Positions 44,494 to 53,754 are shown, counted from the first letter of the stretch. The stretch: DNA of 64,000 nt from Sinosporangium siamense (GCF_016863435.1 NZ_BOOW01000006.1:310001-374000), one strand, 5' to 3'. Notes: a model not told the origin generated them from the letters alone. Numbers and translations are program-made.

Positions 44494-46317
44494 ATGTGTG
44501 GAATCGTGGCCTATGTCGGCCCGCAGGACGCGGCGCCGATCCTGCTTGAGGGGCTTCAGCGGCTCGAATACCGCGGCTACGATTCGGCCGGGCTCGTCGT
44601 GTCCGCCAGGGGTTCGCTCAAGCTCCGCAAGGTCAAGGGGCGGGTGGCCGACCTGGCCTCCGCCGTGCCCGCGCGCTTCAAGGGCAACCTCGGCATCGGC
44701 CACACGCGCTGGGCGACCCACGGTGAGCCGAGCGACGTCAACGCGCACCCGCATCTGTCCAACGACCAGCGCATCGCGGTCGTGCACAACGGCATCATCG
44801 AGAACGCCGACGAGCTGCGCGCCAAGCTCACCGCCGACGGCGCGGAGTTCGCCAGCGAGACCGACAGCGAGGTGCTCGCCCACCTCATCGCCCGCACCGT
44901 CGCCGACACCGCGAATCTGTCGGAGGCCGTGCGGCTGGCGCTCAAGAGGATCGTCGGGACATACGGCATAGCCGTCGTCGACGCCCAGCGCCCCGGCGAG
45001 GTGGTCGTCGCGCGCAACGGCTCGCCCATCGTGCTCGGCCTCGGCGAGAAGGAGATGTTCGCCGCCTCCGACGTGGCCGCGCTCGTGCGTTACACGCGCC
45101 AGGTTGTGCACCTGGAGGACGGCGAGCTGGCGGTGATCAAGGCCGACGGGTTCACGACCTTCACCATGGACGCCCGCGAGACGGCCAAGGAGCCGCTGGT
45201 CGTCGACTGGGACGCCGGGCACTACGACACCGGGGGATACGCGCACTACCTGCTCAAGGAGATCTCCGAGCAGCCCGAGACCTTGGCCCGCACCCTGCGC
45301 GGGCGCATCGACGACCGGTTCCACATCGCCCACCTCGGCGGGCTCAACCTCACACCACACGAGACCAGGGCATTTCGCCGGGTGAAGATCATCGGCTGCG
45401 GGTCGGCCTACTATTCGGGGCAGATCGGCGCCCAGTTGATCGAGGAGCTCGCGCGCATCCCCGCCGACGCCGAGCCCGCCTCGGAGTTCCGCTACCGCAA
45501 CCCGGTCGTCGAGCATGACACGCTATATGTCGCCATCAGCCAGTCGGGCGAGACCTACGACACGCTGGCCGCGGTCCAGGAGCTGAAGCGCAAGGGCGGC
45601 CGGGTGCTCGGCATCGTCAACACCGTCGGCAGCGCCATCGCCCGCGAGTGCGGCGGGGGCATCTATCTGCACGCGGGCCCGGAGGTGTCGGTCGCCTCGA
45701 CCAAGGCGTTCACCTCCACGGCGGCCGCGTTCGCGCTGCTCGCACTGCACTTCGGCCGGGTGCGCGACCTGTCGCCCGCGCACGGGCGCCGCATCTGCGA
45801 CGGGCTGCGGCGGTTGCCCGGGCAGATTGAGGAGATCCTCGCCGGCGGCGAGCGGATCGCCGCGCTCGCCGCGAAGTACGCCCACCATCCGAGCATGATG
45901 TTCGTGGGCCGGGTGCGGGGCTATCCCGTGGCGCGGGAGGGCGCGCAGAAGCTCAAGGAGATCTCCTACATCCACGCCGAGGCATATCCCGCCAGCGAGC
46001 TCAAGCACGGGCCGCTCGCCCTGATCGGCCCCGAGACGCCGACCGTGGCCCTGGTGCCCGACGACGAACTGCTGGACAAGAACCTCACCACCCTCGGGGA
46101 GATCCGCGCCCGCGGCGGGAACGTGCTCATGGTCGGCCACCGCCAGGTCGACCCCAAGCTCGCCGACGACGTGATCCTCGTGCCGAAGAACGAGCCGGAG
46201 CTGGACCCGATCCTGCTGAGCATCCCGCTGCAGATCTTCGCCTACCACGCGGCGGTGGCCCTCGACCGCGACGTCGACCGCCCCCGCAACCTGGCCAAAA
46301 GCGTCACCGTCGAGTGA
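44494..46317 (+). CDS. glmS: Glutamine-fructose-6-phosphate aminotransferase (isomerizing)
   Basis: The mature N terminus MCGIVAYVG supplies the catalytic Cys of the class II glutamine amidotransferase. GHTRWATHG and HNGIIEN follow in the same domain. Two SIS domains come next, with GCGSAYYSGQIG and the phosphate loop SQSGET(Y)DT, the lysine helix and KEISYIHAEAYPASELKHGPLALI. The C-terminal end (NLAKSVTVE) is the usual one. 607 residues is the normal length. The enzyme makes glucosamine-6-phosphate for cell-wall and amino-sugar synthesis. The ATG at 44494 follows AGGGAGAA. A terminator lies 15 bases after the stop. A genome of this type normally has a second glmS, which is not in this window. 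Confidence 0.95.
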   Translation: MCGIVAYVGPQDAAPILLEGLQRLEYRGYDSAGLVVSARGSLKLRKVKGRVADLASAVPARFKGNLGIGHTRWATHGEPSDVNAHPHLSNDQRIAVVHNGIIENADELRAKLTADGAEFASETDSEVLAHLIARTVADTANLSEAVRLALKRIVGTYGIAVVDAQRPGEVVVARNGSPIVLGLGEKEMFAASDVAALVRYTRQVVHLEDGELAVIKADGFTTFTMDARETAKEPLVVDWDAGHYDTGGYAHYLLKEISEQPETLARTLRGRIDDRFHIAHLGGLNLTPHETRAFRRVKIIGCGSAYYSGQIGAQLIEELARIPADAEPASEFRYRNPVVEHDTLYVAISQSGETYDTLAAVQELKRKGGRVLGIVNTVGSAIARECGGGIYLHAGPEVSVASTKAFTSTAAAFALLALHFGRVRDLSPAHGRRICDGLRRLPGQIEEILAGGERIAALAAKYAHHPSMMFVGRVRGYPVAREGAQKLKEISYIHAEAYPASELKHGPLALIGPETPTVALVPDDELLDKNLTTLGEIRARGGNVLMVGHRQVDPKLADDVILVPKNEPELDPILLSIPLQIFAYHAAVALDRDVDRPRNLAKSVTVE

Positions 46318-46331
46318 CCCGGCCCAGCCGC

Positions 46332-46359
46332 ACCGCATCGGAGGCTCCGCCGATGCGGT
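46332..46359 (+). terminator. Terminator after glmS
   Basis: ACCGCATCGG (46332-46341) pairs over 10 bases with CCGATGCGGT (46350-46359). Confidence 0.75.
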
Positions 46360-46369
46360 ACGGCGGCGC

Positions 46370-46632
46370 CTAGAAGACGGTCAGACGGACGGGCGGCCGG
46401 GGGAGTTCGGAAGGCGTTCGACGAGCCCCCTGCAGGGCCTCCTGGAGTTCCATCCTGGCCAGGGGGGCGCCCAGGCAGAAGTGCACACCCCTGCCGAACC
46501 CCGGGTGGGGGGCGTGCCCGGTCACCAGCCGGTCGGGGGCGGGGAAGACCGGCGGGTCGTGGTTGGCCACCTGGTTGACGGGCAGGGCGGCCAGACGGGC
46601 GAGATCTCCGCTGGGCAGTTGCACGTGGGGCA
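46370..46632 (-). pseudogene. Cytochrome P450 C-terminal relic 1
   Basis: The heme-binding region is intact-looking: PVNQVANHDPPVFPAPDRLV, FGRGVHFCLGAPLARMELQEAL with the heme-ligating Cys. Upstream of QLPSGD nothing of the P450 is left. After LQEAL the frame slips, since LVERLPNSPG appears in another frame. Only about 80 of 400 residues remain. It lies tail-to-tail with glmS. Confidence 0.8.
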
Positions 46633-46981
46633 GCGAAGGCTCTTGCAGCTCCCTTGCCGGTTCGTCTCCGAGAGTCCCGCCGTTACCTCGGGGAAGGGGA
46701 ATTGGGGCACCGTTGAGATTCCGTAGGAGAAGTTAACTGTGGGAGGCATGGCGAGTAAGGCGCATTCTCGTCGGGTGGCCGCTGAGTCGGGTGGGAACGT
46801 GGCCATCTAGGGAGATCACTACTGCCCCTTCAGCCACAGTGTGCTCACTGGCGACACAGGCTTTTCTCGCTCTGTAGCGCTCTCAGTGTCGCCACGGAGA
46901 GTTATATAAATGCCACTGAAAGTAATCGCCCAACGGGGGGAGCTCGCCACGGCGGCCTCCCCTGCAAGGAAATGGAGCTCC

Positions 46982-47365
46982 ATGTCTCCCATCGGCGCGC
47001 GTACCGCCACCATCGCACTGGCCGGCCTCCTCGGGCTGGCCATGGCTCCCGCGGCTCTCGCCGCAGCACCGCAGGCCGCCCCGTGCGGCAGCACGGCTGC
47101 ATCGTGGGTCGGCACCTATACGGCCAACCCTCCCGGCGCGGCCGCCGTCACCATCGCCGTCACCGCGAACGACGTGACCCTGACCCGGGGATCGGAGTCG
47201 ACCAAGCAGACCTACACCGTCTCCGCCAACAGCCTGCAGTTCGGCGGCCAGGGCGTCTTCTGGCTGCTCAGCGCCCCCACCTGCACCGGCGACACCGTGT
47301 CCGAGGCCACCCTGTCCATCGCGGGCGGCGGCTACGGCATCTCGGTCGACGCCACCCGCAGCTGA
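46982..47365 (+). CDS. Small exported protein
   Basis: I use the ATG at 46982, preceded by AAGGAAATGGAG; the frame extends to 46910 without signal-like sequence. The 127-residue product has a signal peptide (SPIGARTATIALAGLLGLAM, cleavage after ALAAA). The mature domain of about 95 residues is a beta-rich fold with two cysteines (APCGSTAASWVGTY, APTCTGDTV). The start SWVGTYTANPP and strand pattern recall lipocalin-like small domains. The function is unknown. It is monocistronic and ends before a strong terminator. Confidence 0.72.
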   Translation: MSPIGARTATIALAGLLGLAMAPAALAAAPQAAPCGSTAASWVGTYTANPPGAAAVTIAVTANDVTLTRGSESTKQTYTVSANSLQFGGQGVFWLLSAPTCTGDTVSEATLSIAGGGYGISVDATRS

Positions 47366-47463
47366 CGACCCGGAGTCCGTCGGTGTTAGTACGGCGGGAC
47401 ATGCCCTCCTTCGCCCGGGTGTGACCGCCATCTTGTAGAACGCCGACGGTTGTGAGAGAAACG

Positions 47464-47509
47464 ACGCCCGCCCCGAAGCCGCAACCTCCGGGGCGGGCGT
47501 TCTATTTTC
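47464..47509 (+). terminator. Strong rho-independent terminator
   Basis: ACGCCCGCCCCG (47464-47475) pairs perfectly over 12 bases with CGGGGCGGGCGT (47489-47500), followed by tctatttt. Confidence 0.85.
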
Positions 47510-47578
47510 CCCCTTCAATGGGAGAAGTGTGCGGCTTTCACCCGTGAAGCCGCACAGGCACACGTTCAGGACAGCGGA

Positions 47579-47835
47579 TCATGGAACCCCAAACCCGCGG
47601 GTGATCGAGGAGGAGCCCAAGCGGCTGATCGAGGTGCCCGGCAACTCGGCCGCCGGCTCGGCCAGGGCCATGTCCGGCAGCCGCGCGGCGAAGGCCTGAA
47701 GGTTTCCTGGAGCTCGATGCGGGCCAGGTTGGCGCCCAGGCAGTAGTGCGCGCCCCGGCCGAAGCCCAGGTGAGGAGGGCCGTCATAGCCCGGCTTGACG
47801 ACCTCGAGGTTGGCCGTGGAGGACACCGCCATGAC
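47579..47835 (-). pseudogene. Cytochrome P450 C-terminal relic 2
   Basis: VSSTANLE is fused to [24 protein letters not shown] with a gap where about 20 residues are expected. Then the frame changes: [20 protein letters not shown] is in another frame, ending at 47579. The heme loop is nearly identical to that of the intact P450 at 49721-50938 ([21 protein letters not shown]), so the two are paralogs. It is a relic downstream of nothing else of the gene. Confidence 0.8.
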
Positions 47836-47953
47836 CGCCTGGCCCCGCCTGCAGGCGGTAGGTGGGAGTGACAGGCCTACCCGGCACGTTCCGGTCGTCC
47901 GTACGGTGACACCATCGAGCCCCCCAAGGGGCGCATCCCGGAAGGAACCTCTC

Positions 47954-48424
47954 GTGACCACCGCTCCCGCCCCAGCCCCGTCGAGCGAGGCGCTGGCCGC
48001 CCTCGTCGACAAGGAGGCGATTCGCGGCCTGCTCGTGCGCGGCTGGCGTGCCTTGGACCACAAGGACTACGACACCTGGATCGACTGCTGGACCGCCGAC
48101 GCCGAACTCGCCTTCGGCCCCTGGGAGCCGCTCCACGGCGCGACCACCATCAGGGACACCGTCGTCCAGGCCGAAGATCGCTATGACGCCATGTTCCACC
48201 ACCTGCTCAACACGCACTTCGAGATCGACGGCGACCGCGCCACCGGCGTCGGCTACATGCTGTTCGTCGGGATCCCCGACAGCGGCGAGCCGGGCGAGCA
48301 CTTCGACATGGGCGGCTCCTACGCGTGGGAGTTCGTCCGCACCGGCGACGGCTGGAAGGTCGCCGGGCAGCACCTGACCATGGCCTGGAAACTGGGCGTT
48401 GACACCCTCGGCTCCTTCTCATGA
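47954..48424 (+). CDS. SnoaL-like nuclear transport factor 2 family protein
   Basis: The GTG at 47954 follows GGAAGGAA. The 156-residue protein has a cone-shaped NTF2-like fold: [55 protein letters not shown], then [23 protein letters not shown]. This pattern is that of SnoaL-like polyketide cyclases and related small enzymes or binding proteins; the reaction cannot be read. The stop overlaps the next start (ATGA), so it is translationally coupled to an MmyB-type regulator, which likely controls this pair. Confidence 0.85.
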   Translation: MTTAPAPAPSSEALAALVDKEAIRGLLVRGWRALDHKDYDTWIDCWTADAELAFGPWEPLHGATTIRDTVVQAEDRYDAMFHHLLNTHFEIDGDRATGVGYMLFVGIPDSGEPGEHFDMGGSYAWEFVRTGDGWKVAGQHLTMAWKLGVDTLGSFS

Positions 48425-49263
48425 CCGGCAGCCGTCTCGGGGAGTTCCTGCGCGCCCGCCGCGCCGCGGCCGACCCGGCACGGCACGGGCTACCCGCGGG
48501 GCAGCGCCGTACGCCGGGACTGCGCCGTGAAGAGGTCGCGATCCTGGCCGGGGTGTCCACCGACTACTACATCCGGCTGGAACAGGGGCGCGACAGGCAC
48601 CCCTCGCCCCAGGTCGTCGAGGCCCTCGCGGTGGCTCTCGGCCTGAGCGCCGACGCCGCCGACCACCTGCGCACACTGGCGAGCCCGGCGCCGCCGCGCA
48701 GACGACCCACCCGCACCGAGTATGCGGACGCCGCCCTCATCCGCCTCATGGACGGCTGGCACACCACCCCCGCGCTCATCTTCGACCGCTATCTCAACCA
48801 GCTGGCCGCCAACCCCCTCGGGGAAGCGCTGTTCGACTGGATGGGGGAGGAGGCGAATCTGGTCACCGCGGTGTTCCTCCGCCCGCCCGCCCGGACCTTC
48901 TACCGCGACTGGGAGGTCATCGCCGAGAACTGCGTGGCGGCGCTGCGCTCCAGCACCGGCGGCGACCTGGACGATCCAGCTCTCATCGCACTGGTGGGCG
49001 AGTTGTCCCTGAAGAGCGTCGATTTCGCTCGCCTGTGGTCGCGTTACGACGTGCGCAGCAAGACCGCCGAAACCAAACGATTCCACCATCACCTCGTCGG
49101 CGACATCGAGCTGAGCTACCAGTCGCTGAGCGTCAACTCCAGCCCCGGCCAGCAGCTGGTCGTCTACCAGGCCGAACCCGGGAGCCCCTCGGCCGACGCC
49201 CTGGCCATGCTCGGCAGTCACCGCCTTGGTACGGCTCGCGCCGTACAGCACAAGCATGTGTGA
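48421..49263 (+). CDS. MmyB-family helix-turn-helix transcriptional regulator
   Basis: The N-terminal XRE helix-turn-helix reads LGEFLRARRAAADP, then RTPGLRREEVAILAGVSTDYYIRLEQGRDRHPSPQVVEALAVAL, the hallmark of the MmyB branch. The C-terminal PAS-like ligand-binding domain (TPALIFDRYLNQLAANPLGEALFDW, FHHHLVGDIELSYQSLSVNSSPGQQLVVYQAEPGSPSADAL) is known to bind fatty acids in one studied member. 280 residues. It overlaps the SnoaL-like gene by 4 bases and precedes the Atu4866-type lipoprotein gene, forming a three-gene group that recurs in actinobacteria. Confidence 0.9.
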   Translation: MTGSRLGEFLRARRAAADPARHGLPAGQRRTPGLRREEVAILAGVSTDYYIRLEQGRDRHPSPQVVEALAVALGLSADAADHLRTLASPAPPRRRPTRTEYADAALIRLMDGWHTTPALIFDRYLNQLAANPLGEALFDWMGEEANLVTAVFLRPPARTFYRDWEVIAENCVAALRSSTGGDLDDPALIALVGELSLKSVDFARLWSRYDVRSKTAETKRFHHHLVGDIELSYQSLSVNSSPGQQLVVYQAEPGSPSADALAMLGSHRLGTARAVQHKHV

Positions 49264-49324
49264 CCGGCGGAACGTGGGGCTTTTTACCACTCCCACGGGG
49301 AGACCATCCCACTGAGACGGAACC

Positions 49325-49717
49325 ATGATCAGACGCACTGTCGCCGTGACCGCCGCTCTCGCCTTCGCCCTCACTGCCTGTTCTCAGCACGAGGCGGCAG
49401 TCCAGGGCGCGGCCACTCCTTCACCCACCGCCTCCCACAGTCAGGAGCCCACCGTGACGTCCACGTCCACCGGCATTGCCGCCCACCCATATGTCGGTAT
49501 GTGGGTCACCGCCGACGGCCACATCCGCCAGGAGTTGACCGCTGACGGCCGCTACGACGAGGCGCGCGGCACCCGCAAGAGCGCCTATACCGGCGGTTAC
49601 ACCGTCACAGGGAACCAGATCGACTATGTCGACGACACCGGTTTCACCGCCGACGGCGTCTTCGTCGACAACGACACACTGCACCACGGCGGCATGATCT
49701 TCTACCGCGAGCGCTGA
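49325..49717 (+). CDS. Atu4866-family lipoprotein
   Basis: The N terminus is a lipoprotein signal (RRTVAVTAALAFALTAC, lipobox ending at Cys 19). A Ser/Thr-rich spacer follows. The C-terminal 75 residues (HPYVGMWVTADGHIRQELTADGRYDEARG, GGYTVTGNQIDYVDDTGFTADG) match the small beta-barrel family typified by Agrobacterium Atu4866. In related operons it accompanies SnoaL-like proteins and short-chain reductases. The ATG at 49325 lies 61 bases after the MmyB gene. The function is unknown; a ligand-binding role outside the membrane is likely. Confidence 0.82.
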   Translation: MIRRTVAVTAALAFALTACSQHEAAVQGAATPSPTASHSQEPTVTSTSTGIAAHPYVGMWVTADGHIRQELTADGRYDEARGTRKSAYTGGYTVTGNQIDYVDDTGFTADGVFVDNDTLHHGGMIFYRER

Positions 49718-49720
49718 CCG

Positions 49721-50938
49721 TTATGCGGGAGCGTCGCCGAGGTGCACGAGCAGGCGCTCCGGCCGCTTGAACAGATGTCCCTGCGACCAGGGTACGGCGC
49801 TCGCCGGCTCGGCCAGGGCGAGATTCGGCAGCCGTGCCACCAGTGCCCGGAACGCCTCCTGGAGCTCCACCCTGGCGAGGTTGGCGCCGAGACAATAGTG
49901 TGGCCCCCTGCCGAAGCCCAGATGCGGATGGCCGGACCTCGCCGGGTCGACGCGCCGGGGGTCGGGAAACACCTCGGGATCGAAGTTCGCCGCCGAGGAG
50001 ACCGGCAGAACGGCTTCGCCGCGCCGCACCCGTCCCGAGGGCAGGTCCACATCCTCGGTCGCCACCCGCATGAAGAGCGCGTCCCCCGGAGTCTCGGTGC
50101 GCAGGAGCTCCTCGACCACCCCGGGGATCGACTCCGGCGCCTCGACGAGGGCCGCATAACCCGAGCGCGGCTCCAGAAAGCGCACCAGGCCCCGCGTCAG
50201 CAGGGAACTCGTGGTCTCGTGACCTGCGAGGATCAAGGACACGGTGAGCCGGACGAGCTCCCTCTCGCTCAGGCGGTCTCCGTCGTCGCGCGCCTGGATC
50301 ATCTGCGTCAGCAGCCCGCCGCCGGGGGAGCGCCGCTGCTCGGCGACGAGCTCGGCGGCGTAGTTGTGGAAGTCCAGCGAGGCCTGGCGGCGCTCCTCCT
50401 CCGAGACGTCGGCGGTGGAGAGCAGGGCGCAGGACATAGAGCGCACCTTGGCTATGTCGAGCTCCTTGACGCCGAGGATCGCGCAGATCACGCTCACCGG
50501 ATAGAGAACGGCGAAGGTCGTCAGATCGACGATGGGCTCGCCCGCCTTGACCTCGGTGAGCAGCAGATCGTCGGCGACGGCGCGGATGGCGTTCCGCCAG
50601 CCGTCGGTCTGGCGGGGGGTGAAGGTGCCTGCGAGCAGCCGCCGGAGCCGGGTGTGCTCCGGGGCGTCCATGTTGATCAGCGAATTGGGCTCGTCGGATA
50701 AGTCATATCCCTTCAGCAGCCGTGGAGCTCCGGGGTAACGGAGGTTCCTGCTGAAGCGGGGGTCGGTCAGCACCGCGACCGCGTCCTCATAGCGGACCGC
50801 CAGCCAGGCGGGGTCGCCGCTCGGCAAGGTGACACGGGCCAGCGGTCCGGGGCGGAGCAGGTCCAGGAGTTCATCGGCGGGGCGGCCGGGCTCTTGGCGA
50901 GGGAAAGGGAAATGAGGGCATGCAGAGTTTTGTGACAT
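49721..50938 (-). CDS. Cytochrome P450
   Basis: The 405-residue bacterial class I P450 is complete. It has an I-helix LILAGHETTSS (oxygen-activating acid/alcohol pair partly replaced by E-T-T), a K-helix ExxR in EELLR, an NxxxFxPD-like VFPDPRRVDP and the heme loop [16 protein letters not shown] with ligand Cys. It would monooxygenate a small molecule using external ferredoxin; no ferredoxin is adjacent. The ATG at 50938 lies next to a region with several dyads. It is divergent from an XRE-cupin regulator gene. Two broken P450 relics lie within 5 kb, so this is the survivor of a small family. Confidence 0.93.
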   Translation of the reverse strand: MSQNSACPHFPFPRQEPGRPADELLDLLRPGPLARVTLPSGDPAWLAVRYEDAVAVLTDPRFSRNLRYPGAPRLLKGYDLSDEPNSLINMDAPEHTRLRRLLAGTFTPRQTDGWRNAIRAVADDLLLTEVKAGEPIVDLTTFAVLYPVSVICAILGVKELDIAKVRSMSCALLSTADVSEEERRQASLDFHNYAAELVAEQRRSPGGGLLTQMIQARDDGDRLSERELVRLTVSLILAGHETTSSLLTRGLVRFLEPRSGYAALVEAPESIPGVVEELLRTETPGDALFMRVATEDVDLPSGRVRRGEAVLPVSSAANFDPEVFPDPRRVDPARSGHPHLGFGRGPHYCLGANLARVELQEAFRALVARLPNLALAEPASAVPWSQGHLFKRPERLLVHLGDAPA

Positions 50939-50975
50939 AAACGCACGCTAGCGAGGCCTGACGCTTTTTCAAGGT

Positions 50976-51066
50976 CACATTTATGTGGTGAGATCCTTCC
51001 TTTTCTCAAGAAATCACCATTTATGGTGATTTGGTCGGGTGGGGGCGTGACTCCTTATGTGGTGAG
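50976..51066. promoter_or_regulatory. Cluster of related dyads between P450 and XRE-cupin genes
   Basis: A perfect 10-2-10 inverted repeat AAATCACCAT-tt-ATGGTGATTT covers 51011-51032. A related 5-2-5 dyad CACAT-tt-ATGTG is at 50976-50987. The half-site TTATGTGGTGAG occurs exactly at 50981-50992 and again at 51055-51066. The block is much AT-richer than its surroundings. The spacing and repetition suggest cooperative binding by the adjacent regulator. Confidence 0.65.
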
Positions 51067-51175
51067 TTCCCGTGGTGGTGGGTCCGGCTGCCTGTGCCGG
51101 GTTCCGGTACGGTGCAGCCCCCGGTGCCGAAGCGAGCGCCTGAGTGAGCAGGAGTGTGCAGTGTAGGCTTACGCT

Positions 51176-51847
51176 GTGGCGAACCCTGTGACCGGCTCCT
51201 CGACCCCCCTGCGATCAGAGGCCCTGGGGGCCGGGCTCCGCGCCGCCCGGCAGGAGCGCGGACTGTCCATCCGGGCGCTGGCCCGCACCCTCGGCTGCTC
51301 CGCCAGCCTGCTCTCCCAGATCGAACGCGGTGTCACCGCCCCCTCCGTCGGCATGCTCTACATGCTCGCCGGTGAACTGGGCGTGTCCATCGACCGGCTG
51401 CTCAACCTGGCCATCCCCGAGGTTCCGCAAGAGCCGCCCCCCGCCGAACGGAACGGCTCGGGGCGGCCGGAACCGTGGCACCTGATCCGCTCCCTGCCCC
51501 CGTCCCTCCAGGCCCAGGTGCAGAGGGCCACCGGCCGCCAGGCCGTCGACTTCGGCAGCGGGGTGCGCTGGGAGCGGCTCACGACCACGGCCGACTCCCG
51601 GGTGGACTTCATGGAGATCGTCTATGCGCCGGGCAGCTCATCGGAGGAACAGGTGGGGCATGAGGGCTACGAATACGGCATCGTGATCGAGGGATCGCTG
51701 ACCGGCCGCATAGGGACGGAGGAATACGTGCTCAACGCGGGCGACTCCATCTCGTTCGCCTCCTCCACCCCTCACCACTACCGCAACGACGGCGAGATCA
51801 CGACCCGCGCGATCTGGTTCGTGCTGCACACCCCGCACTCCCCATGA
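51176..51847 (+). CDS. XRE-family regulator with C-terminal cupin domain
   Basis: The helix-turn-helix at residues about 15-70 reads LRAARQERGLSIRALARTLGCSASLLSQIERGVTAPSVGMLYMLAGEL. A cupin_2 domain at about 140-220 has VYAPGSSSEEQVGHEGYEYGIVIEGSL and GDSISFASSTPHHYRN, with the His/Glu pattern of a metal- or ligand-binding cupin. The GTG at 51176 is close to a TAGGCT-like -10, so the mRNA may be nearly leaderless. It is divergent from the P450 gene with the dyad cluster between them, so it is the best candidate for controlling that gene. Confidence 0.9.
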   Translation: MANPVTGSSTPLRSEALGAGLRAARQERGLSIRALARTLGCSASLLSQIERGVTAPSVGMLYMLAGELGVSIDRLLNLAIPEVPQEPPPAERNGSGRPEPWHLIRSLPPSLQAQVQRATGRQAVDFGSGVRWERLTTTADSRVDFMEIVYAPGSSSEEQVGHEGYEYGIVIEGSLTGRIGTEEYVLNAGDSISFASSTPHHYRNDGEITTRAIWFVLHTPHSP

Positions 51848-52123
51848 GCAAAGGGCCTTGCCGTACGGCGGAGGCCCGGTGGGGGCCGTGAGCGGGGTTC
51901 CGTGCCCGGGGTCCTCCAGGGGCCTGGCGGTGGTTAGAGGGTCCTGGCGGCTCCCTGCCGTACAGCTCGTCTCGCGCCGGGGGTGATCCGCCCGGAGCGC
52001 GGTCTTCTCGCGGGGCTTGGCCGTTTGTGGTCAACCGGCCAAGTCCGGCTTCGCCGTACGGGCCGGGGCCCGGGGATCGTCCCTCGGCCTGGCTCCTTCG
52101 GGTGTGGGCCGGGCCGGGGGATC

Positions 52124-53494
52124 TCAGGCCTGGTAGTTGTCCGGGACGAAGTCCTCGCCGGGGGCGACCCCGGCCTGGGCGAGGACGTGGTCGCGGGCGG
52201 CGTTCACGCGTTCCACGACGGTGTGCTCGTCCACGCCCACGAGGCTTCCGCGGCGCTTGACCTGGCGTCCGGCCACCCAGACGGAGTCCACGAGGCCGGG
52301 GTGGCCCGCCATGACGACGGCGCCGGAGGCGTTGTTCATGGGGGCCATCTCGATGCCGTCGGCCCTGATCATGATGAGGTCGGCGTCCTTGCCGGGGGTG
52401 AGGGAACCGATGCGGTGGTCGAGGCCGAGGGCCTTGGCGCCGTTGATCGTGGCGAAGGCGATGGCGTCCTTGGTGCCGATCGGCAGCCGCTCGACCGTGG
52501 TGCCCGTGCGGTAGGCCCGGTCGTGGGCGAAGGCCCGCTCGACCAGCAGCACGGTGCGCATGACCTGGAAGAGGTGGCCGCTGTTGCAGGTGGCGATGTC
52601 GATGCCGATGGTGGGGGCCATGCCCACCGCCATGAGACGGCCGGTGGCGGGCCAGCCGTGCCCCATCTGCATCTCGATCTCGGGGGTCATGGCGGCTGAA
52701 CACCCGGAGTCGGCCATGATCTGGAACTCGTCGTCGGCCAGGGAGTTGCAGTGGGCGCAGACGACGTCGGGACCGAGCAGGCCCCGCTCGGCGAGCCAGG
52801 CCACCGGGCGGTTCCGGCCCCAGGCGCCGTCGCCGACATGGACGGAGATGAGCACGCCGAGCTCGCGGGCGAGGGCCCAGTCGTCGACCGTCACCTCGGG
52901 GGTCGCGTATTGCGGGCCGCGCAGGGCCATGCCCATGGTCACGAGCTGGTCATCGGAGGAGAAGTGCTCGGCGCGCACCCTGCGGGCGTCCCGCGAGGTG
53001 GGTTTGGCGCTGATGGGCAGCCACTCGTCGTTGGAGTTGCCGTAACACATGACGTAGCGCCCGTGCGTCGCCTTGAGCGCTTCGACCGCGGCGTCCGCGT
53101 GCTCGGGCGTGTTCATGTTGTGGGACCAGTCGAGGACCGTGGTGACCCCGCCGTTGAGGGCCTCGTAGGCGCCGGCGAGGTTGCCGGCGTAGACGTCCTC
53201 GGCGCGGAAGTGCTCGCCGAGCACGCCGCGCACACCGGCGAAGTATTGGTTGAGGGTCCAGTCGCCGGCGATGTTGCGCAGCACGGTCTGCCAGAGGTGG
53301 CGGTGGGTGTCGACCATGCCGGGCATCAGGATCGTGCCGGTGCCGTCGATCACCCATGCGCCGTCCACGGGCAGGTCGCGGCCCACCGCGGCGATCCGGG
53401 TGCCTTCGATGAGCAGGTCCGCGCCGTTGAGATCACCGATCGCGGGATCGACGGTGATGATGCTCGCGTTGCGGATGAGGGTGCGGTCGGCCAC
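52124..53494 (-). CDS. Amidohydrolase-family protein (AtzA/TrzN-like, metal-dependent)
   Basis: The GTG at 53494 has GGAGG 6 bases upstream and replaces a much longer frame. The 456-residue TIM-barrel enzyme shows the subtype III metal set: HxH in MPGMVDTHRHLWQTVL, a His in GVLISVHVGDG, another in VVCAHCNSLADDE, and the Asp in TIGIDIATCNSGHLF. The flanking small beta domain (LIRNASIITVDP, DSVWVAGRQVKRRG) is usual. Such enzymes deaminate or dechlorinate aromatic N-heterocycles such as triazines, guanine or cytosine analogues. It is clearly a paralog of the protein at 61535-62875. No co-transcribed gene is seen. Confidence 0.87.
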   Translation of the reverse strand: MADRTLIRNASIITVDPAIGDLNGADLLIEGTRIAAVGRDLPVDGAWVIDGTGTILMPGMVDTHRHLWQTVLRNIAGDWTLNQYFAGVRGVLGEHFRAEDVYAGNLAGAYEALNGGVTTVLDWSHNMNTPEHADAAVEALKATHGRYVMCYGNSNDEWLPISAKPTSRDARRVRAEHFSSDDQLVTMGMALRGPQYATPEVTVDDWALARELGVLISVHVGDGAWGRNRPVAWLAERGLLGPDVVCAHCNSLADDEFQIMADSGCSAAMTPEIEMQMGHGWPATGRLMAVGMAPTIGIDIATCNSGHLFQVMRTVLLVERAFAHDRAYRTGTTVERLPIGTKDAIAFATINGAKALGLDHRIGSLTPGKDADLIMIRADGIEMAPMNNASGAVVMAGHPGLVDSVWVAGRQVKRRGSLVGVDEHTVVERVNAARDHVLAQAGVAPGEDFVPDNYQA

Positions 53495-53754
53495 GGCGGA
53501 CCTCCAGTGGTTCGGATTGTGCTGCCGGGCTCTCGCGTGTGTGCGGTGGATACCCGTGATACGCCCGAAACCTATGGCGGCCGTGGCCAGGGTGTCAAGC
53601 CACACTGCACGCTGTGTAGAAACATTGAACGTAGATCGAATGGGGGGTTGAATGCGCAGGTCAGGATCTATATCCAAATACCTTCCCGGGGTGTGACGTG
53701 CTGTGACACATCGATAACCTCATGAAACGGGGGATCACGGGGGAGGGGGCGCCT

